Of a stretch of DNA of 37,760 nt, positions 1 to 8,003 are shown piece after piece. The position numbers and the translations under genes were made by a program. The notes under the pieces were generated by a model. The model was given only the letters and a program-made list of their open reading frames with translations. It ran no database searches and had not been told where the DNA came from. Position 1 is the first letter of the stretch. Each line of letters begins with the position of its first letter. The DNA comes from Pseudomonadota bacterium (lineage in GTDB: Bacteria; Pseudomonadota; Gammaproteobacteria; Xanthomonadales; Xanthomonadaceae), in assembly GCA_023388355.1 (NCBI GenBank), contig JAEWGI010000059.1:1-37760 (forward strand), given 5' to 3'.

Positions 1-58
1 CTTCGGCCTGCTTGAGCACGGCGATGATCTGGCTGTCTGTGAAGCGGGACTTCTTCAT
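1..58 (-). CDS. IS3-family transposase OrfA, N-terminal part (runs off the window)
   Basis: Read on the minus strand, the first 19 residues are MKKSRFTDSQIIAVLKQAE, the typical opening of the helix-turn-helix OrfA protein of IS3-family elements. OrfA binds the element ends and, by frameshifting with OrfB, gives the full DDE transposase. The ATG at 58-56 is preceded by a strong ribosome-binding site (GAGGAGG on the minus strand, within 61-70). The rest of the element lies to the left of the window, so whether it is intact cannot be judged. It points away from the immunity-like gene on its right. Confidence 0.85.
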   Translation of the reverse strand, partial: MKKSRFTDSQIIAVLKQAE

Positions 59-113
59 GGAACCTCCTCGGGAAAGAGTACGAGAAAATTCCACTTCTGA
101 CGTCAGCTAACCT
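1..113 (-). mobile_element. End of an IS3-type insertion sequence
   Basis: This stretch holds the start of OrfA plus the short leader that normally separates OrfA from the left inverted repeat. The outer boundary is not certain: the sequence changes character between about 100 and 114, where a protein-like frame begins and a TAA at 108-110 closes that frame on the left. I could not identify a terminal inverted repeat because the other end of the element is outside the window. Confidence 0.6.
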
Positions 114-314
114 GTGGGGGGATTACCGGGCGAGCAGCTTGCCGACTACATCAACGCGACCATTGCCAGGTACGACGGCAACCAGGGGCAGGGAGCGTTC
201 GCGGGTAAGGAGAGAAAAGGCTATGAGCATCAGGGCAGCTACGACGACGAGAGGTCCCGTTGGGCCAGTCTGTATGGAGTGGTTCTATGCGCGGATGAGG
301 CGGATTGGGCATGA
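114..314 (+). pseudogene. C-terminal remnant of a truncated protein, possibly a type VI lipase effector
   Basis: About 65 codons read as ordinary protein (including LADYINATIARYDGNQGQG and YDDERSRWASLYGVVL) and stop at TGA 312-314. No convincing start precedes them: the only candidate is GTG at 114, without a ribosome-binding site and just next to the IS. The stop overlaps the 5' part of the downstream immunity-like gene in another frame, the close coupling usual for effector-immunity pairs. I infer that the IS insertion removed the 5' part of an effector gene. The effector identity rests on context only; I do not recognise the remnant itself. Confidence 0.45.
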
Positions 315-1299
315 ACTCAAGGCAACCGTCCCTCTCCGTGCAGCGTTGGGTTCGCTCATGTCGCTTGCGCCACTTCTTGCACTTGCGGGGGACGCCGCAG
401 GAGGCGCGGGGATGAGAACTTTCTGCTTTGGCCGCTTCCTGATCGATCTGCCCGCCGGGACCAGCGTAAAGGCGGGCTACAAGTTCGCAGGCGACGAAGT
501 GGTCACGATCAAGGGTGTCAGTACGAACAAGTTCGCAGCCATCGTGCAGGCGCGCGCGACCGAGCTTTCGGAAAAGCAGCACAGGGTCGATGGTGCGATG
601 TTGGTGTCCAATACCGCACTTGACGAGAATGCCACCGTTCTAACGTCTTGGGCCAAGCCGAGCAGTCGCTTGGCCTATTTACAGGATTTGTATGTTCACC
701 TGCCCGATCACGGCGTCGCCTACCACATTCGAGGTGAAAGTCGTGCCGCGCAACAGTCCCAGGCCTTGGATTACCTGCGCTCGGTTCGGCAAAGCATTCG
801 CTTCCGTGCTGTCGACGAGATCCCTACCACTCCGGGGTTCTGCATCGATATGGGGCTGATTGCGCGCAGCAGATTGAACGAGGAGGAGATGTCGATAGGC
901 TTGCGTCCGGTAATTCATCCAGGAGCCGCGGTTACGCTGACTTCGTACGTCACTGCCAATCCAGATCGCGAGTTGCTTGCACGGACATCGTCATTGCCGG
1001 CCGAGTACCAGCAGATAGATGCCCGGATGGTGAAGCTGCGCCGCGGTGATCACAATGTCGGCCCGATCCGTGGGCAGGAGATCCTGGGGCGCGCGCAGCA
1101 AGGTGCCACGCGCGGCTATGCCTTCCTGTGGGAGTCGCAAGGCGAGGCCAGATCCCTTGGGGCGCCCTTCCTTTCGCTGGAAATGACCACCGACAAGCGC
1201 GCACCACAGGAGGAGCCGCCATTCCAGGGCGACGAAGACGCGCTTGCCTTCTGGGATCGGCTACTCGACCGCCTCAGGTTGAGACCCGGGGCAATCTGA
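223..1299 (+). CDS. Periplasmic immunity-like protein of the Tli4 type
   Basis: A 358-residue protein with a probable signal sequence (hydrophobic stretch LRAALGSLMSLAPLLALAG) followed by two domains. The first begins with RTFCFGRFLIDLPAG and the second with TPGFCIDMGLIARS, each opened by a cysteine-containing segment. This layout is that of the Tle4-type immunity proteins (Tli4 N- and C-terminal domains), which neutralise a type VI phospholipase effector in the periplasm. ATG 223 is chosen because AAGGAGA lies at 207-213; ATG 274 and 295 are in frame, and 295 gives a more normal signal peptide length. The family call is from recognition of the pattern, not a search. The neighbouring effector appears to be reduced to a stub, so this could be an orphan immunity gene. 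Confidence 0.6.
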   Translation: MSIRAATTTRGPVGPVCMEWFYARMRRIGHELKATVPLRAALGSLMSLAPLLALAGDAAGGAGMRTFCFGRFLIDLPAGTSVKAGYKFAGDEVVTIKGVSTNKFAAIVQARATELSEKQHRVDGAMLVSNTALDENATVLTSWAKPSSRLAYLQDLYVHLPDHGVAYHIRGESRAAQQSQALDYLRSVRQSIRFRAVDEIPTTPGFCIDMGLIARSRLNEEEMSIGLRPVIHPGAAVTLTSYVTANPDRELLARTSSLPAEYQQIDARMVKLRRGDHNVGPIRGQEILGRAQQGATRGYAFLWESQGEARSLGAPFLSLEMTTDKRAPQEEPPFQGDEDALAFWDRLLDRLRLRPGAI

Positions 1300-1512
1300 C
1301 TCCGGTTGAATGTTGATTCATTGATGGTGATGTGATTCTTCGCAAGGGGTGCTGGTGCAGAAGAATGATGAATCTTCGGCCAGGAACGCGCTGAGCGTGC
1401 TGAAACCGCCTGGCGCATCGTGGGTGGATAATGGCCGCGACAGCTATTGCAACAGCGGGATGTCAACCACACCGGAACTGAGAGCCGTAGTCGGCGCCGG
1501 CGATGACACGGT

Positions 1513-1869
1513 GTGCAAAGCACCAGTCCCGGGATGCCCGGCGTTTCGTTCTCGTTGAACATGTATGGCTTGGTTGATGTCAGTAGAGAGCCTCCGTTTG
1601 CACAGCGCGTGGCGCGTGACCTGGCCGAACTGACCCAGGCAGTAGGGCAGGTCAGCCGGCTGCACGAAGGGAAGCGCGAGTACGGTGGTCAGGCGGGCGA
1701 CATGGTTGCGATCCGTGTCCCTTCGGAAGACCGCGGCGGCGATGATGACTACAAGTACTTCTGGCATGCGCAAGGGCGTCCCATGGATCCCTACAGGCCC
1801 GAGATCGAAGCGGAACTGCTGGCCGATGGTGCAGGGAGCGTTGACCAGGACGCGCTGGATGTCCTGTGA
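1513..1869 (+). pseudogene. Partial paralogue of the Tli4-like immunity protein (C-terminal domain only)
   Basis: The 118-codon frame matches only the second domain of the preceding protein: a Pro-Gly then beta-strand start (PGMPGVSFSLNMYGLVDVS against HPGAAVTLTSYV), a central run of charged residues, an aromatic strand (YKYFWHAQG against YAFLWESQG) and the PFLSLEM-like region replaced by PYRPEIEAELL. No signal peptide or first domain precedes it. The frame is closed by TGA at 1504-1506 and opens with GTG at 1513 without a clear ribosome-binding site. The intervening 1300-1512 holds no recognisable gene. It is best read as a duplicated and decayed immunity gene; a short expressed protein starting at ATG 1534 cannot be excluded. 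Confidence 0.5.
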
Positions 1870-1915
1870 TGGGGCACCCTGATGGGTGGTTTGCAGCTAC
1901 GGAGTGGAAGGCGCT

Positions 1916-1933
1916 GACTCCCGCCGGGGAGTC
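1916..1933. terminator. Perfect hairpin after the immunity remnant
   Basis: GACTCCC (1916-1922), tetraloop GCCG, GGGAGTC (1927-1933) form a perfect 7-bp stem 47 bp after the remnant's stop. There is no T-run on either side, so it is at most a weak or Rho-assisted terminator. The remaining bases to 2123 show no gene. Confidence 0.3.
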
Positions 1934-2123
1934 CGATCCGCGCGAATCGCCGTTCCCGTTGCGCTTCAGGCCCCTGACCCCGCACGGCAGCGGGGCGGGG
2001 CGCATCCGGTCCCGCAGTGCGCGACGACCTGGCCTGCAATCGGAGAAGGCTCGAGGCCGGGGGCAGCCCGTCAGGCGCCTGGACCGCAGTGCGCCAGCGC
2101 CAACGCCATGCGACCATAGCGCG

Positions 2124-3143
2124 ATGGAAGAGCAACGCATCATCGCCGCCGGCGCGACCCGCGAGGACGAGGCCATCGAGGCCAGCATCCGCCCGAAGCG
2201 GCTGGACGAATATCTCGGCCAGCAGCCGGTGCGCGAGCAGATGGGCCTGTACATCGAGGCCGCGAAACACCGCGGCGAGGCGCTCGACCACGTCCTGATC
2301 TTCGGCCCGCCGGGGCTGGGCAAGACCACGCTGAGCCACGTGATCGCCAACGAGCTGGGCGTGAGCCTGCGCGTGACCTCCGGCCCGGTGATCGAGAAGG
2401 CCGGCGACCTGGCCGCGCTGCTGACCAACCTGCAGCCGCACGACGTGCTGTTCATCGACGAGATCCACCGCCTCTCGCCCGCGATCGAGGAGGTGCTGTA
2501 CCCGGCGATGGAGGATTTCCAGCTCGACATCATGATCGGCGAGGGCCCGGCCGCACGCTCGATCAAGATCGACCTGCCGCCGTTCACCCTGATCGGCGCC
2601 ACCACCCGCGCCGGCCTGCTGACCGCGCCGCTGCGCGACCGCTTCGGCATCGTCCAGCGGCTGGAGTTCTACAGCGCCGGCGAGCTGGCGCGGATCGTGA
2701 CCCGGGCCGCGCGCATCCTCGGCGTGGACTGCGTGGAGGAGGGCGCGATGGAGATCGCGCGGCGTTCACGTGGCACCCCGCGCATCGCCAACCGCCTGCT
2801 GCGCAGGGTGCGCGACTACGCCCAGGTCCGCGCCGGCGGCCGCATCGACCGCGAGGTCGCCGACGCGGCGATGAAGATGCTCAAGGTCGATCCGGAGGGT
2901 TTCGACGAACTCGACCGGCGCCTGCTCAACCTGATCATCGAGAACTTCGACGGCGGTCCTGTGGGCGTGGATTCGCTGGCCGCGGCGCTGAGCGAGGAAC
3001 GCGGCACGCTCGAGGACGTGATCGAACCCTACCTGATCCAGCAGGGCTTCCTGATCCGCACCGCGCGCGGACGCATGGCCTCGAACAAGGCCTGGCGGCA
3101 TCTCGGGCTGGAGCCGAGGCGGGACCCGGGAGAACTGTTTTGA
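2124..3143 (+). CDS. ruvB: Holliday junction branch-migration helicase RuvB
   Basis: A 339-residue AAA+ motor that, with RuvA, drives branch migration of Holliday junctions in recombinational repair. Walker A is GPPGLGKT (residues 61-68), Walker B DEIH (112-115), sensor 1 GATTRAG (158-164), and a C-terminal winged helix ends in a basic [14 protein letters not shown] segment. The frame stays open far upstream, but homologous sequence begins only at [15 protein letters not shown], so ATG 2124 is chosen. No good ribosome-binding site is visible. ruvA is not adjacent; the upstream 2 kb is accessory DNA. ybgC and the tol genes follow on the same strand, as in other xanthomonads. Confidence 0.97.
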   Translation: MEEQRIIAAGATREDEAIEASIRPKRLDEYLGQQPVREQMGLYIEAAKHRGEALDHVLIFGPPGLGKTTLSHVIANELGVSLRVTSGPVIEKAGDLAALLTNLQPHDVLFIDEIHRLSPAIEEVLYPAMEDFQLDIMIGEGPAARSIKIDLPPFTLIGATTRAGLLTAPLRDRFGIVQRLEFYSAGELARIVTRAARILGVDCVEEGAMEIARRSRGTPRIANRLLRRVRDYAQVRAGGRIDREVADAAMKMLKVDPEGFDELDRRLLNLIIENFDGGPVGVDSLAAALSEERGTLEDVIEPYLIQQGFLIRTARGRMASNKAWRHLGLEPRRDPGELF

Positions 3144-3203
3144 ACCGGCCGCCCCCGGCTGCGCGGGCATGGACGCGGTTCGCATGAGCGGGGAGTCGAG
3201 CGC

Positions 3204-3659
3204 GTGAGCGGATTCCGGGTCCCGGGTCCCGAATCCCGGACGTTCAGCATCCCGACAAGGGTGTACTGGGAAGATACCGACGCTGGTGGCGTGGTCTATC
3301 ACGCGCAGTACCTGGCGTTCCTCGAGCGGGCGCGCACCGAATGGGTGCGGGCGCTGGGGTACGGGCAGGACGGACTGCGGCTGGACCACGGCCTGGTGTT
3401 CGCGGTGCGGGCGATGCGGATCGATTTCCGCAGGCCGGCGCGGCTGGACGACGCGCTGCAGGTGACGGTGTCGCTGCGCCGCTGCCGGCACGCGAGCCTC
3501 GTGTTCGCGCAGTCCATCCTGCGCGGTGGCGAACTTCTGCTGGATGCTGAAGTCCGCTGCGCGTCGCTGGAAGCATCCAGCTTCCGGCCGCGCGCGATCC
3601 CGCAGGCGCTGTACAACGAACTGACCCGACTCGTCGAACCCGGAGCCGAAGACGAATGA
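3204..3659 (+). CDS. ybgC: Tol-Pal system acyl-CoA thioesterase YbgC
   Basis: A 151-residue single hotdog-fold thioesterase. The signature YWEDTDAGGVVYHAQYL is at residues 21-37; Asp26 corresponds to the catalytic Asp18 of the E. coli and Haemophilus enzymes. YbgC hydrolyses acyl-CoA at the inner membrane and is encoded with Tol-Pal across proteobacteria. The only workable start is GTG 3204, since the next in-frame GTG (3261) would cut the active-site strand. Residues 3-13 are encoded by a GGGTCCC-type repeat (3211-3239), so the N-terminus is unusual. The stop overlaps the tolQ start (ATGA at 3656-3659), indicating translational coupling. Confidence 0.93.
   Translation: MSGFRVPGPESRTFSIPTRVYWEDTDAGGVVYHAQYLAFLERARTEWVRALGYGQDGLRLDHGLVFAVRAMRIDFRRPARLDDALQVTVSLRRCRHASLVFAQSILRGGELLLDAEVRCASLEASSFRPRAIPQALYNELTRLVEPGAEDE
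3211..3239. repeat. Dispersed GGGTCCC-type repeat inside the 5' end of ybgC
   Basis: Direct copies of CCGGGTCC and related GAATCCCGG sequence lie here. The same motif in reverse complement (GGGACCCGGGACCCG) occurs between tsaB and lepB near 31950-31965, so this is a dispersed intergenic sequence type that here has been read into coding sequence. Confidence 0.55.
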
Positions 3660-4450
3660 TTCCCCTCGCGATGCTGCTGCAGGCCACCGAGATCGAAGCC
3701 CTGCCCGACGAGTCCGCCGCCGCCACCACCGAGCTGGCCGACACCGCCGCCGCTGCCGCCGCCACCGCCGCCCACGAGGGCATCAACTACATCGACCTGA
3801 TGCTCAAGGCCAGCGTGCCGGTACAGCTGATCGTGCTGCTGCTGCTGGTCGGGTCGGTGCTCAGCTGGGTGATCATCTTCCGCAAGGCGCGCATCTTCAA
3901 GAACGCCAACCGCGAGGCCGACGATTTCGAGAGCCGGTTCTGGTCGGGCGCCGACCTGGGCAAGCTCTACAGCGCCGCCACCGACCGCAACCGCCGGGTC
4001 AGCGGGCTGGAGGCGATCTTCGAAGCGGGCTTCCGGGAATTCGCCCGGCTGCGCGAGAAGCGCGGCTTCGACGCGCGCGCCCAGCTCGAGGGCGCGCAGC
4101 GCGCGATGCGGGTGAGCTACACGCGCGAGGTCGACCTGCTCGAGCGCAACCTCGAACTGCTGGCCAACATCGGTTCCACCGCGCCCTACGTGGGCCTGGT
4201 CGGCACCGTGTTCGGGATCATGGTGACCATGCACGACATGCTCAACAGCGGCGAGCAGACCGGCATCGCCGCGGTCGCGCCGGGCATTTCCGAGGCGCTG
4301 TTCGCGACCGCGATGGGCCTGTTCGTGGCGATCCCCGCGGTCTGGGCCTACAACCGCTTCACCACCCGGGTCGAGCGCCTGGCGGTGCGCTACGAGAGCT
4401 TCGCCGAGGAGTTCAGCACCATCCTCCAGCGCCAGAGTTCGCTGGACTGA
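3656..4450 (+). CDS. tolQ: Tol-Pal proton channel subunit TolQ
   Basis: A 264-residue inner-membrane protein of the MotA/TolQ/ExbB family. TolQ and TolR use the proton gradient to energise TolA. A first membrane segment spans about residues 50-72 (VPVQLIVLLLLVGSVLSWVII), followed by a large cytoplasmic loop and two helices: IGSTAPYVGLVGTVFGIMV and ISEALFATAMGLFVAIPAVW, which carry the conserved channel threonine and glycine positions. The N-terminus has an Ala/Glu-rich extension of about 45 residues, longer than in E. coli TolQ (230 residues). It starts with ATG overlapping the ybgC stop and is followed after 14 bp by tolR. Confidence 0.97.
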   Translation: MIPLAMLLQATEIEALPDESAAATTELADTAAAAAATAAHEGINYIDLMLKASVPVQLIVLLLLVGSVLSWVIIFRKARIFKNANREADDFESRFWSGADLGKLYSAATDRNRRVSGLEAIFEAGFREFARLREKRGFDARAQLEGAQRAMRVSYTREVDLLERNLELLANIGSTAPYVGLVGTVFGIMVTMHDMLNSGEQTGIAAVAPGISEALFATAMGLFVAIPAVWAYNRFTTRVERLAVRYESFAEEFSTILQRQSSLD

Positions 4451-4464
4451 GCGGGGGAGGCGAG

Positions 4465-4908
4465 ATGGCCGGAGGCATCATCCACCGCAGGCGGCGCAAG
4501 CTGAAGTCCGAGATCAACGTCGTGCCCTACATCGACGTGATGCTGGTGCTGCTGATCATCTTCATGGTGACCGCGCCGCTGCTGACCCTGAGCGTGGACG
4601 TCAAGCTGCCGTCGTCGGCGGCGCGCGCCACCCAGGACCGGCAGGACCCGGTGATCGTGATCGCCTATCCCGACGGCGGCCTGGGCCTGAAGCTGCCCGG
4701 CGACGAGCGCCCGCGCCTGATCGACGCCGGGCAGCTGGAAACCCTGCTCACGCCGATCCGCAGCCAGCAGGGCAGCGATTTCCGGGTGATGGTCGCCGCC
4801 CAGGGCGATGCGCCCTACCAGTACGTACTCGACGCGATGGACGTGCTGCGCGCGGCCAACGTCAGCAACGTCAGCCTGCTCAGCGATTCGGGGAGCAATG
4901 CACGCTGA
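4465..4908 (+). CDS. tolR: Tol-Pal proton channel subunit TolR
   Basis: A 147-residue protein of the ExbD/TolR family. A basic cytoplasmic tail (HRRRRKLKSEINVVPYIDV) precedes one membrane helix (residues 23-42) that carries the conserved proton-accepting Asp24 in YIDVMLVLLIIF; the rest is the periplasmic domain. A GGGGGAGG ribosome-binding site lies just before ATG 4465. The end overlaps the tolA start by 11 bp (4898-4908). Confidence 0.97.
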   Translation: MAGGIIHRRRRKLKSEINVVPYIDVMLVLLIIFMVTAPLLTLSVDVKLPSSAARATQDRQDPVIVIAYPDGGLGLKLPGDERPRLIDAGQLETLLTPIRSQQGSDFRVMVAAQGDAPYQYVLDAMDVLRAANVSNVSLLSDSGSNAR

Positions 4909-5875
4909 CGCCTTCCAGCGTCCTGCTCCCGGGCAGGACGAAGGCCTGGGCCGTGCGTTCGCCTGGGCCATCGGCCTGCACCTGCTGCTGGCGGCGGTTC
5001 TGCTGCTTTCGCCGCTGCTGCGCTGGGATCCCGACCGCATCAGCGTGGCCGGTGCGCCGTCGATGGAGGCGGTGCTGGATGTCTCCAGCGCCGACCAGCG
5101 CGCGGTGCAGCGGGCGCTTGCGATCGAGCCCGAACCGCTGCCCGCGCCGGTCGAGCCCCTGCCCGAGCCGGTGCTGGAGGAAGTGGTGCCCCCGCCGCCG
5201 CAGCCGCTGCCGACGCCCGTGCACGAGGATGCGCCGGTGGAGCGCCAGCCCACGCCGCAGGAACGGGTGCCCGACCCGGCCCCGGTCGACCAGGAGGAAG
5301 TGCGCCGCGATGCCGAGGCCGAGCGTGCGCGGATCGACCGCGAGCAGGAGGAGAAGCGCCGTCAGGAGCAGATCGACCTGACCGAGCGCAAGCGCCAGGA
5401 GGAAGCCGAGCAGAAGCGGCGGCTGGCGCAGCAGCAGCTGCAGGAGATCCGCGCCGAGCGCGAGCGGCTCGAGCGCGAGCAGCGCCTGGCCCAGCAGCGG
5501 ATCCAGCAGATCGCCGACAGCCAGGCGCGGCAGGCCTCGCAGGAGGCCGCGTCCGGTCCGCCGCCCCCGCCCGGCAACCAGGGCGTGGATACCGGCCTGG
5601 CCGCGCGCTACGCGGCCGCGCTGCAGGACGCGATCCTGCGCAACTGGACGCGACCCGACACGGTTCCGATCGGCCAGGAATGCCGGATCGTGATCCGGCA
5701 GATTCCCGGCGGCGAGGTCGTGTCGGCGGAAGTCGACGCGTCCTGTCCCTACGACGAACTCGGCCGGCGCTCGGTGGAAGCGGCGGTGCTCAAGGCCCAG
5801 CCGCTGCCCTATGTGGGCTTCGAGGCGGTGTTCCAGCGCACCCTCAGGCTCAACTTCCGCGCCCAGGACCGCTGA
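4898..5875 (+). CDS. tolA: Cell-envelope spanning protein TolA
   Basis: A 325-residue protein linking the TolQR motor to Pal/TolB at the outer membrane. Membrane anchor about residues 21-41 (FAWAIGLHLLLAAVLLLSPLL); a Pro/Glu-rich stretch (about 70-130, many PLPEPV-like units); a long charged coiled coil (about 135-215, rich in Arg, Glu and Gln); and a C-terminal globular domain from about 230. The C-terminal domain has the paired cysteines (QECRIVI and DASCPYDELG) that form the disulfide typical of TolA domain III. ATG 4898 inside tolR is chosen over an upstream frame extension because it gives the standard short cytoplasmic tail. Confidence 0.95.
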   Translation: MHADAFQRPAPGQDEGLGRAFAWAIGLHLLLAAVLLLSPLLRWDPDRISVAGAPSMEAVLDVSSADQRAVQRALAIEPEPLPAPVEPLPEPVLEEVVPPPPQPLPTPVHEDAPVERQPTPQERVPDPAPVDQEEVRRDAEAERARIDREQEEKRRQEQIDLTERKRQEEAEQKRRLAQQQLQEIRAERERLEREQRLAQQRIQQIADSQARQASQEAASGPPPPPGNQGVDTGLAARYAAALQDAILRNWTRPDTVPIGQECRIVIRQIPGGEVVSAEVDASCPYDELGRRSVEAAVLKAQPLPYVGFEAVFQRTLRLNFRAQDR

Positions 5876-6091
5876 GCGCCTCGCCGTTCCTTCACGCCCG
5901 CGCGTTTACCGTCCTCGCCGCGTTCCAGCGCCCCACACCCGGGTGGCGCAGCGGTAGCGGCGCGGTTCCCGGATGCGCTGCGCTTGCCCGGACCGCGGGC
6001 GGCCACCACCGAATCCATCTCCGGTTCATCTTCAGGCGCCGGTTCGCAGCCAAGCTGTCCATCGCCCACCGGAACCACCCAGAGACCCCCG

Positions 6092-7411
6092 ATGACCTTC
6101 GCCAAACGCTGCCTGTTCGCCATCTTCGCGCTGCTGCTGCCGTTCGCCGCTGCCGCGCAGGAGCAGGGACTGGAGATCGACATCATCGGCGGCAACGCCT
6201 CGGCGCTGCCGATCGCGGTGGTGCCGATGCCCTACCAGGGTGCCGGCACCGCGCCGCCGACCGACGTGTCCGCGGTGGTGCGCGCCGACCTGGATCGCTC
6301 CGGCCAGTTCCGGACGCTGCCGGATGGCGACATGGCCAGCCGACCGACCACCGGCGCCGAGGTCGACTATCCGGCCTGGCGCGCGCTGCGCCAGGATTTC
6401 CTGGTGGTCGGGCGGGTGGTGGATGCGGCCGAGGGCAGCTACCGGGTCGAGTACGAGCTGTTCGACGTGGCCAGGCAGGAGCGCCTGCTCGGCCTGGCGA
6501 TGACCGCGCGCGCCAACGCCTTGCGCGACGTGGCCCACCAGATGGCCGACGCGATCTACGAGAAGATCCTCGGCGTGCGCGGCGCATTCTGGACCCGGAT
6601 CGCCTACGTCACCGCCACCGGCGTGGGCCAGAACAGCCGCTACGCGCTGATGGTCGCCGACTCCGACGGCCACAACCCGCAGACGGTGGTGCGCTCCAAC
6701 GAGCCCCTGCTGTCGCCGGCATGGAGCCCGGACGGCCGGCGACTGGCCTACGTGAGCTTCGAGCGCGGCAACTCCTCGATCTACATCCAGGACGTCACCA
6801 CCGGCAGCCGCGAACTGGTGTCGAGCTTTCGCGGCATCAACAGCGGCCCGGCGTTCTCGCCCGACGGCCGCCGCCTGGCGCTGACGCTCTCGCGCAGCGG
6901 CAACCCGGAGATCTACGTGATGGACCTGGGCAGCAAGGCCCTGACCCAGATCACCAACCAGTTCGGCATCGACACCGCGCCGGCGTGGAGCCCCGACGGC
7001 AACAGCATCTACTTCACCTCCGACCGCGGCGGCCAGCCGCAGGTCTACCAGGCGCCGGCCTCGGGCGGCGGCGCCAGCCGGGTCACCTTCGAGGGCCGCT
7101 ACAACGCCGATCCGAGCATTTCCTGGGACGGGCAGAAGATCGCGGTCGCGCAAGGTGCGGGCAACACCTACCGGATCGCGATCATGGACAGCAGCCTCGG
7201 TTCGCCGCGCTGGTCGACCCTGTCGCCGGGTTCGCTGGACGAGTCGCCGAGCTTCGCGCCCAACGCCAGCATGCTGCTGTATGCGGCCCGTGAAGGACGC
7301 AGGGGCGTCCTGTATGCTGTCTCGGCTGACGGCCGCGTTCGCCAGCGCCTTGTCCTTGCGGACGGCGACGTCCGGGAGCCGGCGTGGGGCCCCTATCGGG
7401 CCCAGCGCTGA
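6092..7411 (+). CDS. tolB: Tol-Pal periplasmic beta-propeller protein TolB
   Basis: A 439-residue periplasmic protein. The signal peptide is residues 1-21 ([21 protein letters not shown] then AQEQ). An N-terminal alpha/beta domain follows, then a beta-propeller visible as repeated PAWSPDG-like blades ([60 protein letters not shown]). TolB exchanges between Pal and TolA. It is separated from tolA by 216 bp with no evident gene, so it may have its own transcript start, although none can be pointed to securely. pal follows 64 bp downstream. Confidence 0.97.
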   Translation: MTFAKRCLFAIFALLLPFAAAAQEQGLEIDIIGGNASALPIAVVPMPYQGAGTAPPTDVSAVVRADLDRSGQFRTLPDGDMASRPTTGAEVDYPAWRALRQDFLVVGRVVDAAEGSYRVEYELFDVARQERLLGLAMTARANALRDVAHQMADAIYEKILGVRGAFWTRIAYVTATGVGQNSRYALMVADSDGHNPQTVVRSNEPLLSPAWSPDGRRLAYVSFERGNSSIYIQDVTTGSRELVSSFRGINSGPAFSPDGRRLALTLSRSGNPEIYVMDLGSKALTQITNQFGIDTAPAWSPDGNSIYFTSDRGGQPQVYQAPASGGGASRVTFEGRYNADPSISWDGQKIAVAQGAGNTYRIAIMDSSLGSPRWSTLSPGSLDESPSFAPNASMLLYAAREGRRGVLYAVSADGRVRQRLVLADGDVREPAWGPYRAQR

Positions 7412-7475
7412 CATTGTCTGCACGCCCAGTCCATCAACCTGAACATCCGTGACAACGCCCGAGGATCGACGAGAA

Positions 7476-7994
7476 ATGAATACCAACATGTTCGGCAAGG
7501 CACTTCTGATCGCTGTGATGTGCGTCGCCGCCGCAGCCTGCTCCAAGAAGGTCAAGGAAGTTCCGCCGGAGACCGGCCCGTCCACGGGCGGCGTCACCGA
7601 CACCACCCCGGCCACGGCCGGCGCCTATGGTCCCGAGGACCTCGACCGCGACGCCTGCCTGCGCCAGCGCGCGGTGTATTTCGACCTCGACCGCGACGCG
7701 CTGCGTCCGGAGTTCCAGGCTGCGATGGCCTGCCACGCCAAGTACCTGCGTGATCGCCCGTCGGCGCGCATCACCCTGGAAGGCCACGCCGACGAGCGCG
7801 GCAGCCGCGAATACAACCTCGGCCTCGGCGAGCGTCGCGGCAACTCGGTGTCCTCGGCCCTGCAGGCCAACGGCGGTTCCGGCAGCCAGCTGACCACCGT
7901 CAGCTACGGCGAGGAACGCCCGACCTGCACCGACTCGAACGAGGACTGCTGGGCCAGGAACCGCCGCGTCGAGATCGTCTACACCGCCAGGTAA
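7476..7994 (+). CDS. pal: Peptidoglycan-associated lipoprotein Pal
   Basis: A 172-residue outer-membrane lipoprotein. The lipobox ends at Cys22 (CVAAAAC-SKK). After a short linker comes the OmpA-like peptidoglycan-binding domain with the signature LEGHADERGSREYNLGLGERR, whose Asp and Arg contact meso-diaminopimelate, ending in RNRRVEIVY. ATG 7476 is chosen over the upstream GTG 7449 because it gives a standard lipoprotein signal peptide. A Cys pair (PTCTDSNEDCWA) near the C-terminus is a common variant in this lineage. Confidence 0.97.
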   Translation: MNTNMFGKALLIAVMCVAAAACSKKVKEVPPETGPSTGGVTDTTPATAGAYGPEDLDRDACLRQRAVYFDLDRDALRPEFQAAMACHAKYLRDRPSARITLEGHADERGSREYNLGLGERRGNSVSSALQANGGSGSQLTTVSYGEERPTCTDSNEDCWARNRRVEIVYTAR

Positions 7995-8003
7995 TCGGCG
8001 CCG

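Noticed and set aside
1866..2123. N-terminal extension of RuvB to an upstream ATG
   Set aside because: The extra 86 residues have no RuvB similarity and are Arg/Pro/Ser-rich; the family start fits ATG 2124.
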